Source: Lachnospiraceae bacterium C10 (GTDB lineage: Bacteria > Bacillota > Clostridia > Lachnospirales > Lachnospiraceae). From it: a stretch of DNA of 64,000 nt. The translations under genes were made by a program, and so were the position numbers. Shown here one piece after another: positions 20,730 to 29,907 of the stretch. Positions within the stretch are counted from its first letter, which is position 1; each line of letters opens with the position of its first letter. Where the stretch lies: the NCBI GenBank assembly GCA_900100095.1, contig FMTN01000016.1, positions 1-64,000 on the forward strand, read 5' to 3'. The notes below the pieces were generated by a model. The model had not been told where the DNA came from and ran no database searches. It worked only from the letters and a program-made list of their open reading frames with translations.

Positions 20730-22808
20730 ATGATCAAACTAGGTAAAGCAGTTGTAAAAAGCAGAATCGTAATTCTCATCGTTGCATTTATCCTGTTAAT
20801 TCCAACCGGAATCGGATATCTGAACACGAGAGTCAATTACGACATTCTTTCCTATCTGCCAAAAGAAATCGACACCATGAAGGGGCAGGAGATGCTTCTT
20901 GACGAATTTGGAACCGGTGCCTATTCCTTCATTGTGGTGGAAGGAATGGACAAGGAACATTTAAAAGAAACAGCCGACACCATTGCAAAAGTGGATCATG
21001 TCAAAAAGGTCATGTGGTATGGTTCGGTGCTGGATCAGAACATTCCAATGGAAGTTCTTCCGGAAAAGGCCTATCGTTTCATTCACAATGCCGATAAGAA
21101 TTCCGACCTGATGGTTGTTCTCTTTGATGAAGGAATGGCTGAGGATGGTACCATGAAGGCTCTTGATACCATCGATGCAACAGTCAGCAAGAAGTGTTTT
21201 GTCAGTGGTATGGCATCCGTTATCAATGATATCCGCCTTCTTTCCTTAAAGGAAGTACCGGTGTATGTCGTACTTGCGGTTGTACTCTGTCTGGCAGTTC
21301 TGATGATAACCATGGACTCTGTTTTCGTTCCGATCCTTTTCCTGTTAAGTATCGGTATGGCAGTTGTCTATAATCTGGGAACGAATTTCCTTCAGGGTCA
21401 GATCTCCTATGTAACACAGGCTCTTGCAGCTGTGCTCCAGCTGGGTGTTACAATGGACTACTCCATTTTCCTGTGGCACAGTTACCAGGAGGAGCAGGAG
21501 CGATTCCCGGGAGATAAGAACAGAGCAATGTCTCATGCCATTGCACATACCTTTGTATCCGTTGTAGGTTCTTCCACAACAACGGTGGCTGGCTTTGTGG
21601 CACTTTGCTTCATGAGTTTTCGTCTTGGCCTTGACCTTGGTATTGTCATGGCAAAGGGTGTGGTATTTGGTGTCATCAGCTGTGTTACCATTTTGCCGTC
21701 CCTGATTCTGATATTCGATAAGTTCATCGATAAGACCAGCCATCGCGTGATTCTGCCGGATCTTGGATTCATTTCCAAGTGGGTGGTAAAGCATTGCTAT
21801 GTGTTCTTCGTGATTTTCCTGATCATTCTGTTCCCGGCTCTTTATGGTTACACACATACCAATGTGTACTACGATCTTGCCGGAACGCTGCCGATGAGTC
21901 TTAAGAGTCGTCAGGCAAACAAGAAGATGGATGAACAGTACTCTATGGGAGCGACCTCCATCATCATCGCAGATTCGAAGCTGTCAGCAGAGAGTTCCGA
22001 GAAGATGATTGAAGAGATTAAGAAGCTGAAAGGAATCAAGATGGCAACATCCATGGCATCTCTGACAGGACCGATGTTGCCGGCAGACGCCATTCCTGAA
22101 AATGTAAAGGATGAGCTTAAGAGTGGAAAGCATCAGCTGATGCTTGTAACAAGCGAATATGCAACCGCTTCCTCCGAGGTGAACAGGCAGTGTGCCCAGA
22201 TCACCAAGGTGATGAAGAAGTATGACAAGACAGCCATGCTGATTGGTGAAGCACCATGTACAAAGGATCTGATCCATATCACCAACCTTGATTTTGCAAG
22301 AGTATCAGCAGTATCCATTATTGCGGTATTCTTCATTATCGCATTTGTCTTCAAGTCCATCTCCCTGCCGATTATTCTGGTAGCGGTGATTGAATTTGCG
22401 ATCTTTATCAATATGGGTATTCCGTATTACACCAATACGACCTTACCGTTTATCGCAAGCATTGTTATTGGTACCATCCAGCTTGGTGCTACCGTAGACT
22501 ACGCCATCCTGATGACGAATAAGTATAAGACAGGACGTTTTAAGGGCAAGGAAAAACATGAAGCGATTACCGATGCACTGACAAGCAGTGTACAGTCAAT
22601 TGTTGTATCAGCACTTACATTCTTTGCAGCAACCTTCGGCGTTGGAATCTATTCGAACATTGATATGATCTCATCTCTTTGCATGCTTATGGCAAGAGGA
22701 GCGATCATCAGTATGTTTGTTGTAATTTTCATTCTGCCAAGTATGTTTATGATTTTTGATAAGCTGATCATTCATACAAGTGCCGGATTCATTAATAAAG
22801 CTCGATAG
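20730..22808 (+). CDS. MMPL/RND-family exporter
   Basis: 692 aa, with the duplicated RND plan: TM1 (about 12-30), an extracytoplasmic domain, TM2-6 (about 175-325), then TM7, a second outer domain and TM8-12. The conserved MMPL stretch QLGVTMDYSIFLWHSY (about 237-252) is repeated in the second half as QLGATVDYAILMTNKY; the aspartates are the expected proton-relay residues. Such proteins export lipids or other hydrophobic compounds. The next gene, 17 bp downstream, encodes a secreted partner, so they are probably one export system. Substrate unknown. Confidence 0.9.
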   Translation: MIKLGKAVVKSRIVILIVAFILLIPTGIGYLNTRVNYDILSYLPKEIDTMKGQEMLLDEFGTGAYSFIVVEGMDKEHLKETADTIAKVDHVKKVMWYGSVLDQNIPMEVLPEKAYRFIHNADKNSDLMVVLFDEGMAEDGTMKALDTIDATVSKKCFVSGMASVINDIRLLSLKEVPVYVVLAVVLCLAVLMITMDSVFVPILFLLSIGMAVVYNLGTNFLQGQISYVTQALAAVLQLGVTMDYSIFLWHSYQEEQERFPGDKNRAMSHAIAHTFVSVVGSSTTTVAGFVALCFMSFRLGLDLGIVMAKGVVFGVISCVTILPSLILIFDKFIDKTSHRVILPDLGFISKWVVKHCYVFFVIFLIILFPALYGYTHTNVYYDLAGTLPMSLKSRQANKKMDEQYSMGATSIIIADSKLSAESSEKMIEEIKKLKGIKMATSMASLTGPMLPADAIPENVKDELKSGKHQLMLVTSEYATASSEVNRQCAQITKVMKKYDKTAMLIGEAPCTKDLIHITNLDFARVSAVSIIAVFFIIAFVFKSISLPIILVAVIEFAIFINMGIPYYTNTTLPFIASIVIGTIQLGATVDYAILMTNKYKTGRFKGKEKHEAITDALTSSVQSIVVSALTFFAATFGVGIYSNIDMISSLCMLMARGAIISMFVVIFILPSMFMIFDKLIIHTSAGFINKAR

Positions 22809-22825
22809 GATCAAGGAGGAAACCT

Positions 22826-25084
22826 ATGAAGTTACAGGAGTTAAAGAAAATCTTTTCTAAAAAATATGCCATCCGGGTTGTGGCAGGTGCTTTGGTTATT
22901 ACGATGGCGGCAACCGGTGCAACACAGTATACAGCCTACGCTGAAAGAGCAGCAGAGAAGCAGGAGACAACAGAGGATCTTTTGGATCAGGCAAACGTCA
23001 AGTTCTCTCAGAAGACCATCGATAAGGATGAGACGGTTTATCTGATTTCTGAGGCAGATGGAACTGTGACGGATACAATCGTTGCCGATCATCTGTATAA
23101 CCGCGACGGTGCGAAGACTTTATCCGATGTGTCAAATCTTACCGATATTGAGAATGTGAACGGTGAAGAGAAATTCACAAAAGACGGCGATAAGATGACA
23201 TGGAACGCGGATGGAAAGGATATCTATTATCAGGGTCATTCCGATGCAAAGGCACCGGTGGAGCAGAAGGTTACCTATATGCTTGACGGCAAGGAAATCG
23301 CTCCAAAGGATCTTGCCGGAAAGAGTGGTCATGTTACCATTCACTATGATTACACCAACAACTCCACTTTCACAGAGAAGGTAAACGGAGAGGATGTCAG
23401 TGTGGTTGTGCCTTTTGCAGCAATTACAGGAATGGTATTAAATGATGATTTCAAGAATGTGAAGGTTTCCAACGGACGTATTGTTCAGAATGGAACAAAG
23501 ACCGTTGCGGTAGGTTATACACTTCCGGGCTTTAAGGATTCTCTTCAGAGCGGCGGTGGAAGATTTGACAAGGATATTGATATTCCGGAGAGCTTTGAGG
23601 TATCCGCCGATGTGACAGATTTTCAGCTTGAGACAGCTATGACAGTTGTTGTCAATGCCGGTAATCTTATGACAGCGTCCACAAACAATGTTAATTCCTT
23701 AAGTGGAGATATGAACCGTCTGCAGAGTTCCTCCAAGAAGCTGGTAGACGGATCCGGCAAGCTGGCAGATGGACTTTCCACACTCCAGAGTTCTCTTACC
23801 ACATTCCAGTCAGGAGCCAAGGCTCTGGCCGGAGGTGTTAAGGATTACACAAACGGTGTGTCAAAGCTTGACGCAGGAATCTCTACCATGAAAAAGAGCG
23901 TTTCCCCACTGGAGAAACAGCTTCCGACCTTAAGCAAGAAGCTTAAGACATTAAGCGACGGTGTGGGTAAATTAAAGGATGGTTCCGACAAGCTCCTTGC
24001 CGGTTATGAAGGAGACGGAACAGCTGAGAATCCGGGCCTTACAAAGAGCATGGATGCCTTATCCAAGGGTGCTAAGCAGCTTTCTGACGGGGCAAGTGCA
24101 CTGGATGCCGGAATCGGACAGCTGACCGGTGCACTTTCCGGAGTGGGAGAGAGCTTTGGAAAAGCAAGTGCCGGCCAGATTACAAGTACCATCGATGCAA
24201 AGCTTAACACCAACAAGGATCTTATGACACTGCTTGTGGGCTGCGGTGTATTAAAGGCCGGTGACAAGATCACACTGGAGAACATCGATACTGTAGTTGC
24301 AACCCTTGAAGGCGGTCAGAAACAGATCATTACCGCCCTTGCTACAAATTATGTAAAGGCAGGACAGGATCAGGGTACAGCCACTGTAACAGCAACCGGT
24401 GCATACTTTAAGGCATTGGACGGTCTGCATCAGGTTCAGGCAGCCAAGAATGCTTTGAATGCAGCAGGCAAGCAGTTATCCGATCAGCTTTCCGCTACCG
24501 CCGGTTCCAAGGAGACACAGAGTCAGATCGCAAAGCTTGCAGCAGGCTCCAAGCAGCTTGCACAGGGTTCCAAACAGCTTTCCGACGGACTGGCAAAAGC
24601 CGATCAGGGTGTGAAAAAGCTTGCATCCGGACAGAAGCAGCTTTCCGGTGGCATCGATCAGCTGTATAACGGAATCAATGGAAGTTCCGATACAAAGGGA
24701 ATTTCTTCTCTTGCAGGCGGCCTTGCAAAGCTTGTAGCCGGAATCAACAAGCTGGATGAAGGAAGCAATAAGATCGTTGCAAACAATCAGAAGTTGACAA
24801 ATGGAGCCAATAAGCTCTATGATGGTTCAGGCAAGATTGTTGCAGGTGTTGATAAGCTTGCAGCAGGCTCTAAGACCTTGGCTGACGGAATGGTTCAGTT
24901 CAATGAGGAAGGTATTGAGACACTGGTCAATGCCTATAACGGAGATATCAAGCCTTTGGCAAACCGTCTTCGTGCAGCGATTGATGCGGGAGAAGACTAT
25001 GAGTCCTTCTCCGGAATCGAGAAGAATATGAACGGTGATGTGAAGTTCATCTATCGTATGGCTGCCATCACAACAGAAGAATAA
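22826..25084 (+). CDS. Secreted repeat-rich partner of the MMPL exporter (YhgE/Pip-like)
   Basis: 752 aa. A signal peptide or anchor is clear (KYAIRVVAGALVITMAATGA, cleavage near AYA/ERA at about 38). Residues about 280-720 carry many copies of a loose 7-11-residue repeat of the form L-x-x-G-x-x-x-L (LADGLSTLQ, LAGGVKDY, LSDGASAL, LASGQKQL). This pattern builds long helical rods in YhgE/Pip-type proteins encoded with MMPL exporters. No C-terminal membrane segment is present, unlike typical YhgE. It is translationally close to the exporter and likely works with it outside the membrane. Confidence 0.75.
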   Translation: MKLQELKKIFSKKYAIRVVAGALVITMAATGATQYTAYAERAAEKQETTEDLLDQANVKFSQKTIDKDETVYLISEADGTVTDTIVADHLYNRDGAKTLSDVSNLTDIENVNGEEKFTKDGDKMTWNADGKDIYYQGHSDAKAPVEQKVTYMLDGKEIAPKDLAGKSGHVTIHYDYTNNSTFTEKVNGEDVSVVVPFAAITGMVLNDDFKNVKVSNGRIVQNGTKTVAVGYTLPGFKDSLQSGGGRFDKDIDIPESFEVSADVTDFQLETAMTVVVNAGNLMTASTNNVNSLSGDMNRLQSSSKKLVDGSGKLADGLSTLQSSLTTFQSGAKALAGGVKDYTNGVSKLDAGISTMKKSVSPLEKQLPTLSKKLKTLSDGVGKLKDGSDKLLAGYEGDGTAENPGLTKSMDALSKGAKQLSDGASALDAGIGQLTGALSGVGESFGKASAGQITSTIDAKLNTNKDLMTLLVGCGVLKAGDKITLENIDTVVATLEGGQKQIITALATNYVKAGQDQGTATVTATGAYFKALDGLHQVQAAKNALNAAGKQLSDQLSATAGSKETQSQIAKLAAGSKQLAQGSKQLSDGLAKADQGVKKLASGQKQLSGGIDQLYNGINGSSDTKGISSLAGGLAKLVAGINKLDEGSNKIVANNQKLTNGANKLYDGSGKIVAGVDKLAAGSKTLADGMVQFNEEGIETLVNAYNGDIKPLANRLRAAIDAGEDYESFSGIEKNMNGDVKFIYRMAAITTEE

Positions 25085-25104
25085 GAATTCGCTTCAATGG
25101 AGAG

Positions 25105-25141
25105 GCCACCTATCCTGTAACGGGATAGGTGGCTTCTTTTC
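25105..25141 (+). terminator. Terminator of the MMPL operon
   Basis: Perfect GCCACCTATCC/GGATAGGTGGC stem followed by TTCTTTTC. Confidence 0.9.
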
Positions 25142-25150
25142 TTCGTCTGT

Positions 25151-25179
25151 TTGGCAAGAGAAGGGAGTTAGGATATAAT
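25151..25179 (+). promoter_or_regulatory. Promoter of the hisA-dapF-dapL group
   Basis: TTGGCA (25151), 17-bp spacer, perfect TATAAT (25174), 28 bp before the hisA start. Confidence 0.75.
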
Positions 25180-25206
25180 ACATAGTAAGAGAAAGTGAGG
25201 ATTACT

Positions 25207-25986
25207 ATGGAATTTCGTCCCTGTATTGACATACACAATGGAAAGGTAAAACAGATCGTAGGTTCAAGTCTTGAAGATGCGACCGGCAGTGCGAAGGAAA
25301 ATTTTGTTTCTTCCCGTGATGCGGATTTTTTCGCAGAATTTTATAAAAAAGAAGGCTTAAACGGCGGTCATGCAATCATTCTGAATAAGATCGGTACATT
25401 GGAATACGAGCAGTCGAAGGAACAGGCTATGAAGGCGCTTCGGGCTTTTCCGGGAGGACTGCAGATCGGTGGAGGTATAACGGATGCCAACATCCGTGAA
25501 TTTATCGATGCCGGAGCTTCTCACGGAATTGTGACAAGCTTTGTGTTCTGTGACGGTCAGATTCATGAGATCAATTTGAAAAAGCTTCGCAGCGCTGTAG
25601 GCAAGCAGCACGTGGTGTTGGATCTTTCTGCAAGAAAGAAGGGAGATCACTATTATGTGGTGACCGATCGCTGGCAGAAATTTACAAAAGAAGAGGTGAC
25701 ACCCACACTTTTGGAAAATCTGTCAGAATACTGTGATGAATTTTTGATTCACGCGGCAGATGTAGAAGGACAGAAGGCCGGGGTGGATGAAGAGCTGCTA
25801 AAGATTCTTGCCGGATATAAAGGGCTTCCTGTGACATACGCCGGGGGTGTCGGAAGCTATGAGGATATCGATAAGGTAAAAAGTGCCGGAGAAGGCAGAA
25901 TTCATCTTACGATCGGTTCAGCACTGGATTTGTTTGGAGGACCGCTCAATTATGAAACGGTTATGCTGATGATGGATCGTAGATGA
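25207..25986 (+). CDS. hisA: Eukaryotic-type HisA (ProFAR isomerase)
   Basis: 259 aa TIM-barrel isomerase of histidine synthesis. The N-terminus FRPCIDIHNGKVKQIVGSSL matches the HIS6-like (eukaryotic) subtype more than the usual bacterial HisA. The second-half motifs LIHAADVEGQKAGVDEELLK and TYAGGVGSYEDI, with its phosphate-binding glycines, are visible. ATG 25207 chosen; an in-frame GTG at 25195 is possible. It stands alone from other his genes and leads a group with dapF and dapL. Confidence 0.85.
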   Translation: MEFRPCIDIHNGKVKQIVGSSLEDATGSAKENFVSSRDADFFAEFYKKEGLNGGHAIILNKIGTLEYEQSKEQAMKALRAFPGGLQIGGGITDANIREFIDAGASHGIVTSFVFCDGQIHEINLKKLRSAVGKQHVVLDLSARKKGDHYYVVTDRWQKFTKEEVTPTLLENLSEYCDEFLIHAADVEGQKAGVDEELLKILAGYKGLPVTYAGGVGSYEDIDKVKSAGEGRIHLTIGSALDLFGGPLNYETVMLMMDRR

Positions 25987-26007
25987 TACGGGACGAGAGG
26001 TGATAAG

Positions 26008-26889
26008 ATGAAATTTACAAAAATGCATGGATGTGGAAACGACTATGTATATGTCGACTGCACCAAGGAACCATTGGAAAACCAGGAGAAAGTTGCAGTC
26101 TATGTCAGCGACAGACATTTCGGGATCGGATCAGATGGACTTATTCTGATCGGTTCGTCGGATATCGCCGATTTTGAAATGATTATGTATAACGCCGATG
26201 GTTCACGAGGAGAGATGTGCGGAAACGGAATCCGTTGCGTCGCAAAGTATGTATATGACTTCGGTCTTACCGATAAGGAAGAAATAACAGTGGAGACCCT
26301 TGCCGGAATCAAGACATTAAAGATGAGTGTTTCTGACGGTAAAGTGGATTCCGTTCTGGTGGACATGGGGAGTCCCAAGTTGCTTTGTTCACAGATTCCG
26401 GTGATTTTTCCGGGTGAGACCATGATCAATCAGCCGATGGAAGTGGACGGCAATATTTTTAAGGCCACCGCTGTATCCATGGGTAATCCACACTGTGTTA
26501 TCTTTACAGATGAGGATGTCAGAACCATTGATCTGCCACAGATTGGGCCTCTTTTTGAGCATCATGCCACATTCCCGAAACGTGTGAATACCGAGTTTGC
26601 CAATATTCTGGATCGTGAAAATATCCGTATGAGGGTGTGGGAGCGTGGAAGCGGAGAGACCCTGGCCTGTGGAACCGGTGCCTGTGCAACGGCAGTGGCA
26701 GCTGTGCTGAACGGCCTGACAGAGCAGACGGTTTCTTTGCATCTGCTCGGAGGTGTTCTTAAGATCACGTATGACAAGGAGGCGGACCGCGTATATATGA
26801 GTGGCCCTGCGACCACGGTCTTTACCGGGGAGATTGATCTTTGCAGTGATTTTGAGAAAGACGATGTCAGGATTTATGAACCAAGATAA
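26008..26889 (+). CDS. dapF: Diaminopimelate epimerase
   Basis: 293 aa. Converts LL-DAP to meso-DAP for peptidoglycan and lysine. Both catalytic cysteine motifs are present: GEMCGNGIRC (C about 73) and TLACGTGACAT (C about 221). The N-terminal MKFTKMHGCGNDYVYVD is diagnostic. It lies 21 bp after hisA and 69 bp before dapL, whose product supplies its substrate. Confidence 0.96.
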   Translation: MKFTKMHGCGNDYVYVDCTKEPLENQEKVAVYVSDRHFGIGSDGLILIGSSDIADFEMIMYNADGSRGEMCGNGIRCVAKYVYDFGLTDKEEITVETLAGIKTLKMSVSDGKVDSVLVDMGSPKLLCSQIPVIFPGETMINQPMEVDGNIFKATAVSMGNPHCVIFTDEDVRTIDLPQIGPLFEHHATFPKRVNTEFANILDRENIRMRVWERGSGETLACGTGACATAVAAVLNGLTEQTVSLHLLGGVLKITYDKEADRVYMSGPATTVFTGEIDLCSDFEKDDVRIYEPR

Positions 26890-26958
26890 GAAGCTGTAAA
26901 AGTCTTTCGGGACAAGTTATGGAATAAAACAAAAGGAAAATAGAAAGAGAGAATCAAC

Positions 26959-28173
26959 ATGTACCAGGTTAATACCAACTATTTAAAGTTACCGGGAAGT
27001 TACCTTTTTTCAACCATTGGCAAGAAGGTCAGTGCTTATCAGCAGGAGAATCCGGAAGAAACCATCATCCGTCTTGGTATCGGTGATGTTACTCAGCCAC
27101 TGCCACAGGCAGTGATCACAGCATTGCATAAGGCGGTGGATGAGATGGCAAGTGCAGATACTTTCATGGGTTATGCGCCGGATCTTGGTTATGACTTCCT
27201 TCGCAATGCCATTGCAGAGAACGATTATAAGAAGCGTGGCTGCGATATTGCACCGGATGAGATCTTTGTATCCGATGGAGCGAAAAGTGATTCCGGTAAC
27301 ATTCAGGAACTGTTTTCCAGTGAGAATGTGATTGCTGTAACGGATCCGGTATATCCGGTATACGTGGACTCCAATGTTATGGCAGGAAGATGTGGCAACT
27401 ATGATACGCATTCCGGAGAATGGGACCGGGTGGTTTATCTGCCTGTTACACAGGAAAACAACTTTATTCCGGAGTTCCCGAAGGAGACACCGGACGTGAT
27501 CTATCTTTGCCTTCCGAATAATCCGACCGGTACAACACTGACAAAAGAACAGCTTCAGCAGTGGGTGGATTATGCCAGACGCAAGGGCAGTGTGATTATT
27601 TTTGATGCTGCCTACGAGGCATATATTCGTGAAAAAGATGTTCCACACAGCATCTACGAATGCGAAGGTGCCAAGGAATGCTGTATTGAAATCCGCAGTT
27701 TTTCCAAGAATGCAGGCTTTACAGGACTTCGTCTCGGCTTTACCGTCGTTCCGAAGGAATTAAAGAGTGGTGGTGCATCCCTGCATGATATGTGGGCAAG
27801 AAGACACGGAACGAAATTTAATGGGGCTCCATATATTGTCCAAAGGGCAGGAGAAGCGGTATACTCTAAGGAGGGACAACAGCAGGTTCACCAGCTGGTG
27901 GATTATTATATGGAGAACGCCCGTATGATTCGTGAAGGTCTTACGGATCTGGGATATACCTGTTTTGGTGGTGTGAATGCACCGTATATCTGGCTGAAGA
28001 CGCCGGATAAGATGACCAGCTGGGAGTTCTTCGATCACCTGCTTGACAAGGCACATGTTGTCGGAACGCCGGGTAGCGGCTTTGGTCCTTCCGGAGAGGG
28101 ATATTTCCGCCTGACTGCTTTTGGAACACATGAGAATACAAAGGCAGCATTGGAGAGAATCAAAGCGATCTGA
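26959..28173 (+). CDS. dapL: LL-diaminopimelate aminotransferase
   Basis: 404 aa PLP enzyme that makes LL-DAP directly from tetrahydrodipicolinate, bypassing the succinylase or acetylase branches. The start [17 protein letters not shown] and the motifs [17 protein letters not shown] and [15 protein letters not shown] (PLP lysine near 236) are typical of DapL. The partner epimerase gene dapF is just upstream, so the window encodes the last two steps to meso-DAP. Confidence 0.95.
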   Translation: MYQVNTNYLKLPGSYLFSTIGKKVSAYQQENPEETIIRLGIGDVTQPLPQAVITALHKAVDEMASADTFMGYAPDLGYDFLRNAIAENDYKKRGCDIAPDEIFVSDGAKSDSGNIQELFSSENVIAVTDPVYPVYVDSNVMAGRCGNYDTHSGEWDRVVYLPVTQENNFIPEFPKETPDVIYLCLPNNPTGTTLTKEQLQQWVDYARRKGSVIIFDAAYEAYIREKDVPHSIYECEGAKECCIEIRSFSKNAGFTGLRLGFTVVPKELKSGGASLHDMWARRHGTKFNGAPYIVQRAGEAVYSKEGQQQVHQLVDYYMENARMIREGLTDLGYTCFGGVNAPYIWLKTPDKMTSWEFFDHLLDKAHVVGTPGSGFGPSGEGYFRLTAFGTHENTKAALERIKAI

Positions 28174-28206
28174 TACGGTTATGATTCCGACTTTTAGGGA
28201 GAAGTT

Positions 28207-29907
28207 ATGGATCAAATTAGGCTGGTTCAGGTTTTGTTAGAAACTTGGGGAGCAGTGTTATGCAGTGTTTTTGCACTTGCGCTTGTATTAATTCGAAAAG
28301 AAGAGCCGAGAAGCAGCAGATATCTTTCGCTTATTTTATGGAATGTTGTTGTGCTGCTTACTTGTGATGCCCTCGCTATCTTTTATCGCGGGGGCAGTAG
28401 CACTGCGGCTTGGTATTGCACCAGGATATGTAACTTCCTGGTGTATTTCATTTCTTCTGTTATGCCGTTTTTTGCGGTTTTATTTCTGTCGGAAGTGCTC
28501 AAGGATCACATGGTCGCGTTGCCCCGCCACTGGGTGGTGACAGCCGGACTGCTGGAAGTGGTATCCTTAGCCTTTCTTTTCGTATCGCAATGGAACAGGA
28601 TGCTGTATTACATTGATGATGCGAATCTTTATCACAGAGGCGACTTTTATGTTCTGTCGCAGGTTGGTCCTTATTTTACAACATTCCTTTATATTCTGAT
28701 TTTGATACAATACCGGATGTTTTTAACACTGGGTGAACGGGTGGCACTCTGGTTATATGTGGTCCTTCCGCTTTTTGCGGCTGTTTTACAGACCATGTTC
28801 TACGGACTGAGTCTTACCAATATTGCCATGGGAATTTCGGCCATAGTTATGATTGTTCAAAGGATTACAGCGAAGTCATTTCTGCTGCGGGAAGCAAGGA
28901 TACGAATTGAGCAGGAGCGGCATCAAAAGGAGGAGATGGACCCGAGTATTGATGAACGACTGCAAAAGGCTACAATTGGAAAAGGCAATGTAAAACATAT
29001 TTTCATTGTGAATCCCAATGCCGGTAATTTTTCAAAGGTGGAGCAGTTGCGCGCTGTAATCAGCAAGCTTCCGGAACAGGATTATTTTATTTTTACAACA
29101 CGTGGACCGGCGGATGAGACGGAGCTGGTGCGCCAGATCCAGCATTATTTCGTTGGATATAAGCTTAGGATTTACTGCTGCGGCGGTTCGGGAACGATTC
29201 GTAATGTGATGAACGGAATTGAAGATTTATCCCGTGTGGAGATCGGCTTTTGTCCATGTGGTATGACCAATGACTTTTTGAAAGTCTTTGGCAAGGATAT
29301 GGAAAAGTTTAACCATATTGAGAATCTCATTGAAGGGAATGCAATTCCGGTGGATTATATCCGTACAAATCACGGTGTGGCGCTGAATACCTTCTCCACC
29401 GGTATGGACTCCAACATCTTAAATGGTAAGGACCGGTACAAGACCTTGACTGTCTTCGGACAGAATGTACCTTACATGCTGTCCATGTTCCGTTCCAGTA
29501 TCACCACAAGGGCGAGAGATTATATCATCGAAATGGATGGAAAGGATCTAAGCTGCAGGTCCAGCCAGATCATTTTTGGAAACGGTGGAGTGATCGGCGG
29601 AAGCTTGTATTTTACAGAGAATGCCGATATCGAAGACGGAAAAGCTAATTTCTTTCTTGCCAATGAGAGGGGAAGTCTTCGTCTCCTTCCAACGGCTTTT
29701 GCACTTATGAATAAGCAGTACCGCAGACTGCCGCTCTATGGAAAGGTGGGACAGGCCACAACCATTTCCGTCCGTCGTCGGGACGGTATGCCGCTGGAGG
29801 TGGATTTTGACGGTGAGATGGTCTATGGATACAGTCAGTGGGAGGCACAGATTGTTCATAAAGGTATGAACCTGATTGTACCGAAGGGGGTGATGATTCA
29901 TGAATAG
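28207..29907 (+). CDS. Seven-TM sensor fused to diacylglycerol/lipid kinase domain
   Basis: 566 aa. Residues about 10-225 contain seven hydrophobic helices, like the 7TM input region of some histidine kinases. Residues about 260-560 form a DAGK/YegS-type kinase: IFIVNPNAGN at the start, the nucleotide loop CCGGSGTIRNVMNGI (GGSGT about 326-330), GFCPCGMTNDFLKVFG and a downstream NGGVIGGSLYF. The C-terminal domain should phosphorylate diacylglycerol or a related lipid. The last 8 bp overlap a hybrid histidine kinase gene, so the two proteins are probably made together. The fusion is unusual; the ligand is unknown. Confidence 0.8.
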   Translation: MDQIRLVQVLLETWGAVLCSVFALALVLIRKEEPRSSRYLSLILWNVVVLLTCDALAIFYRGGSSTAAWYCTRICNFLVYFISSVMPFFAVLFLSEVLKDHMVALPRHWVVTAGLLEVVSLAFLFVSQWNRMLYYIDDANLYHRGDFYVLSQVGPYFTTFLYILILIQYRMFLTLGERVALWLYVVLPLFAAVLQTMFYGLSLTNIAMGISAIVMIVQRITAKSFLLREARIRIEQERHQKEEMDPSIDERLQKATIGKGNVKHIFIVNPNAGNFSKVEQLRAVISKLPEQDYFIFTTRGPADETELVRQIQHYFVGYKLRIYCCGGSGTIRNVMNGIEDLSRVEIGFCPCGMTNDFLKVFGKDMEKFNHIENLIEGNAIPVDYIRTNHGVALNTFSTGMDSNILNGKDRYKTLTVFGQNVPYMLSMFRSSITTRARDYIIEMDGKDLSCRSSQIIFGNGGVIGGSLYFTENADIEDGKANFFLANERGSLRLLPTAFALMNKQYRRLPLYGKVGQATTISVRRRDGMPLEVDFDGEMVYGYSQWEAQIVHKGMNLIVPKGVMIHE

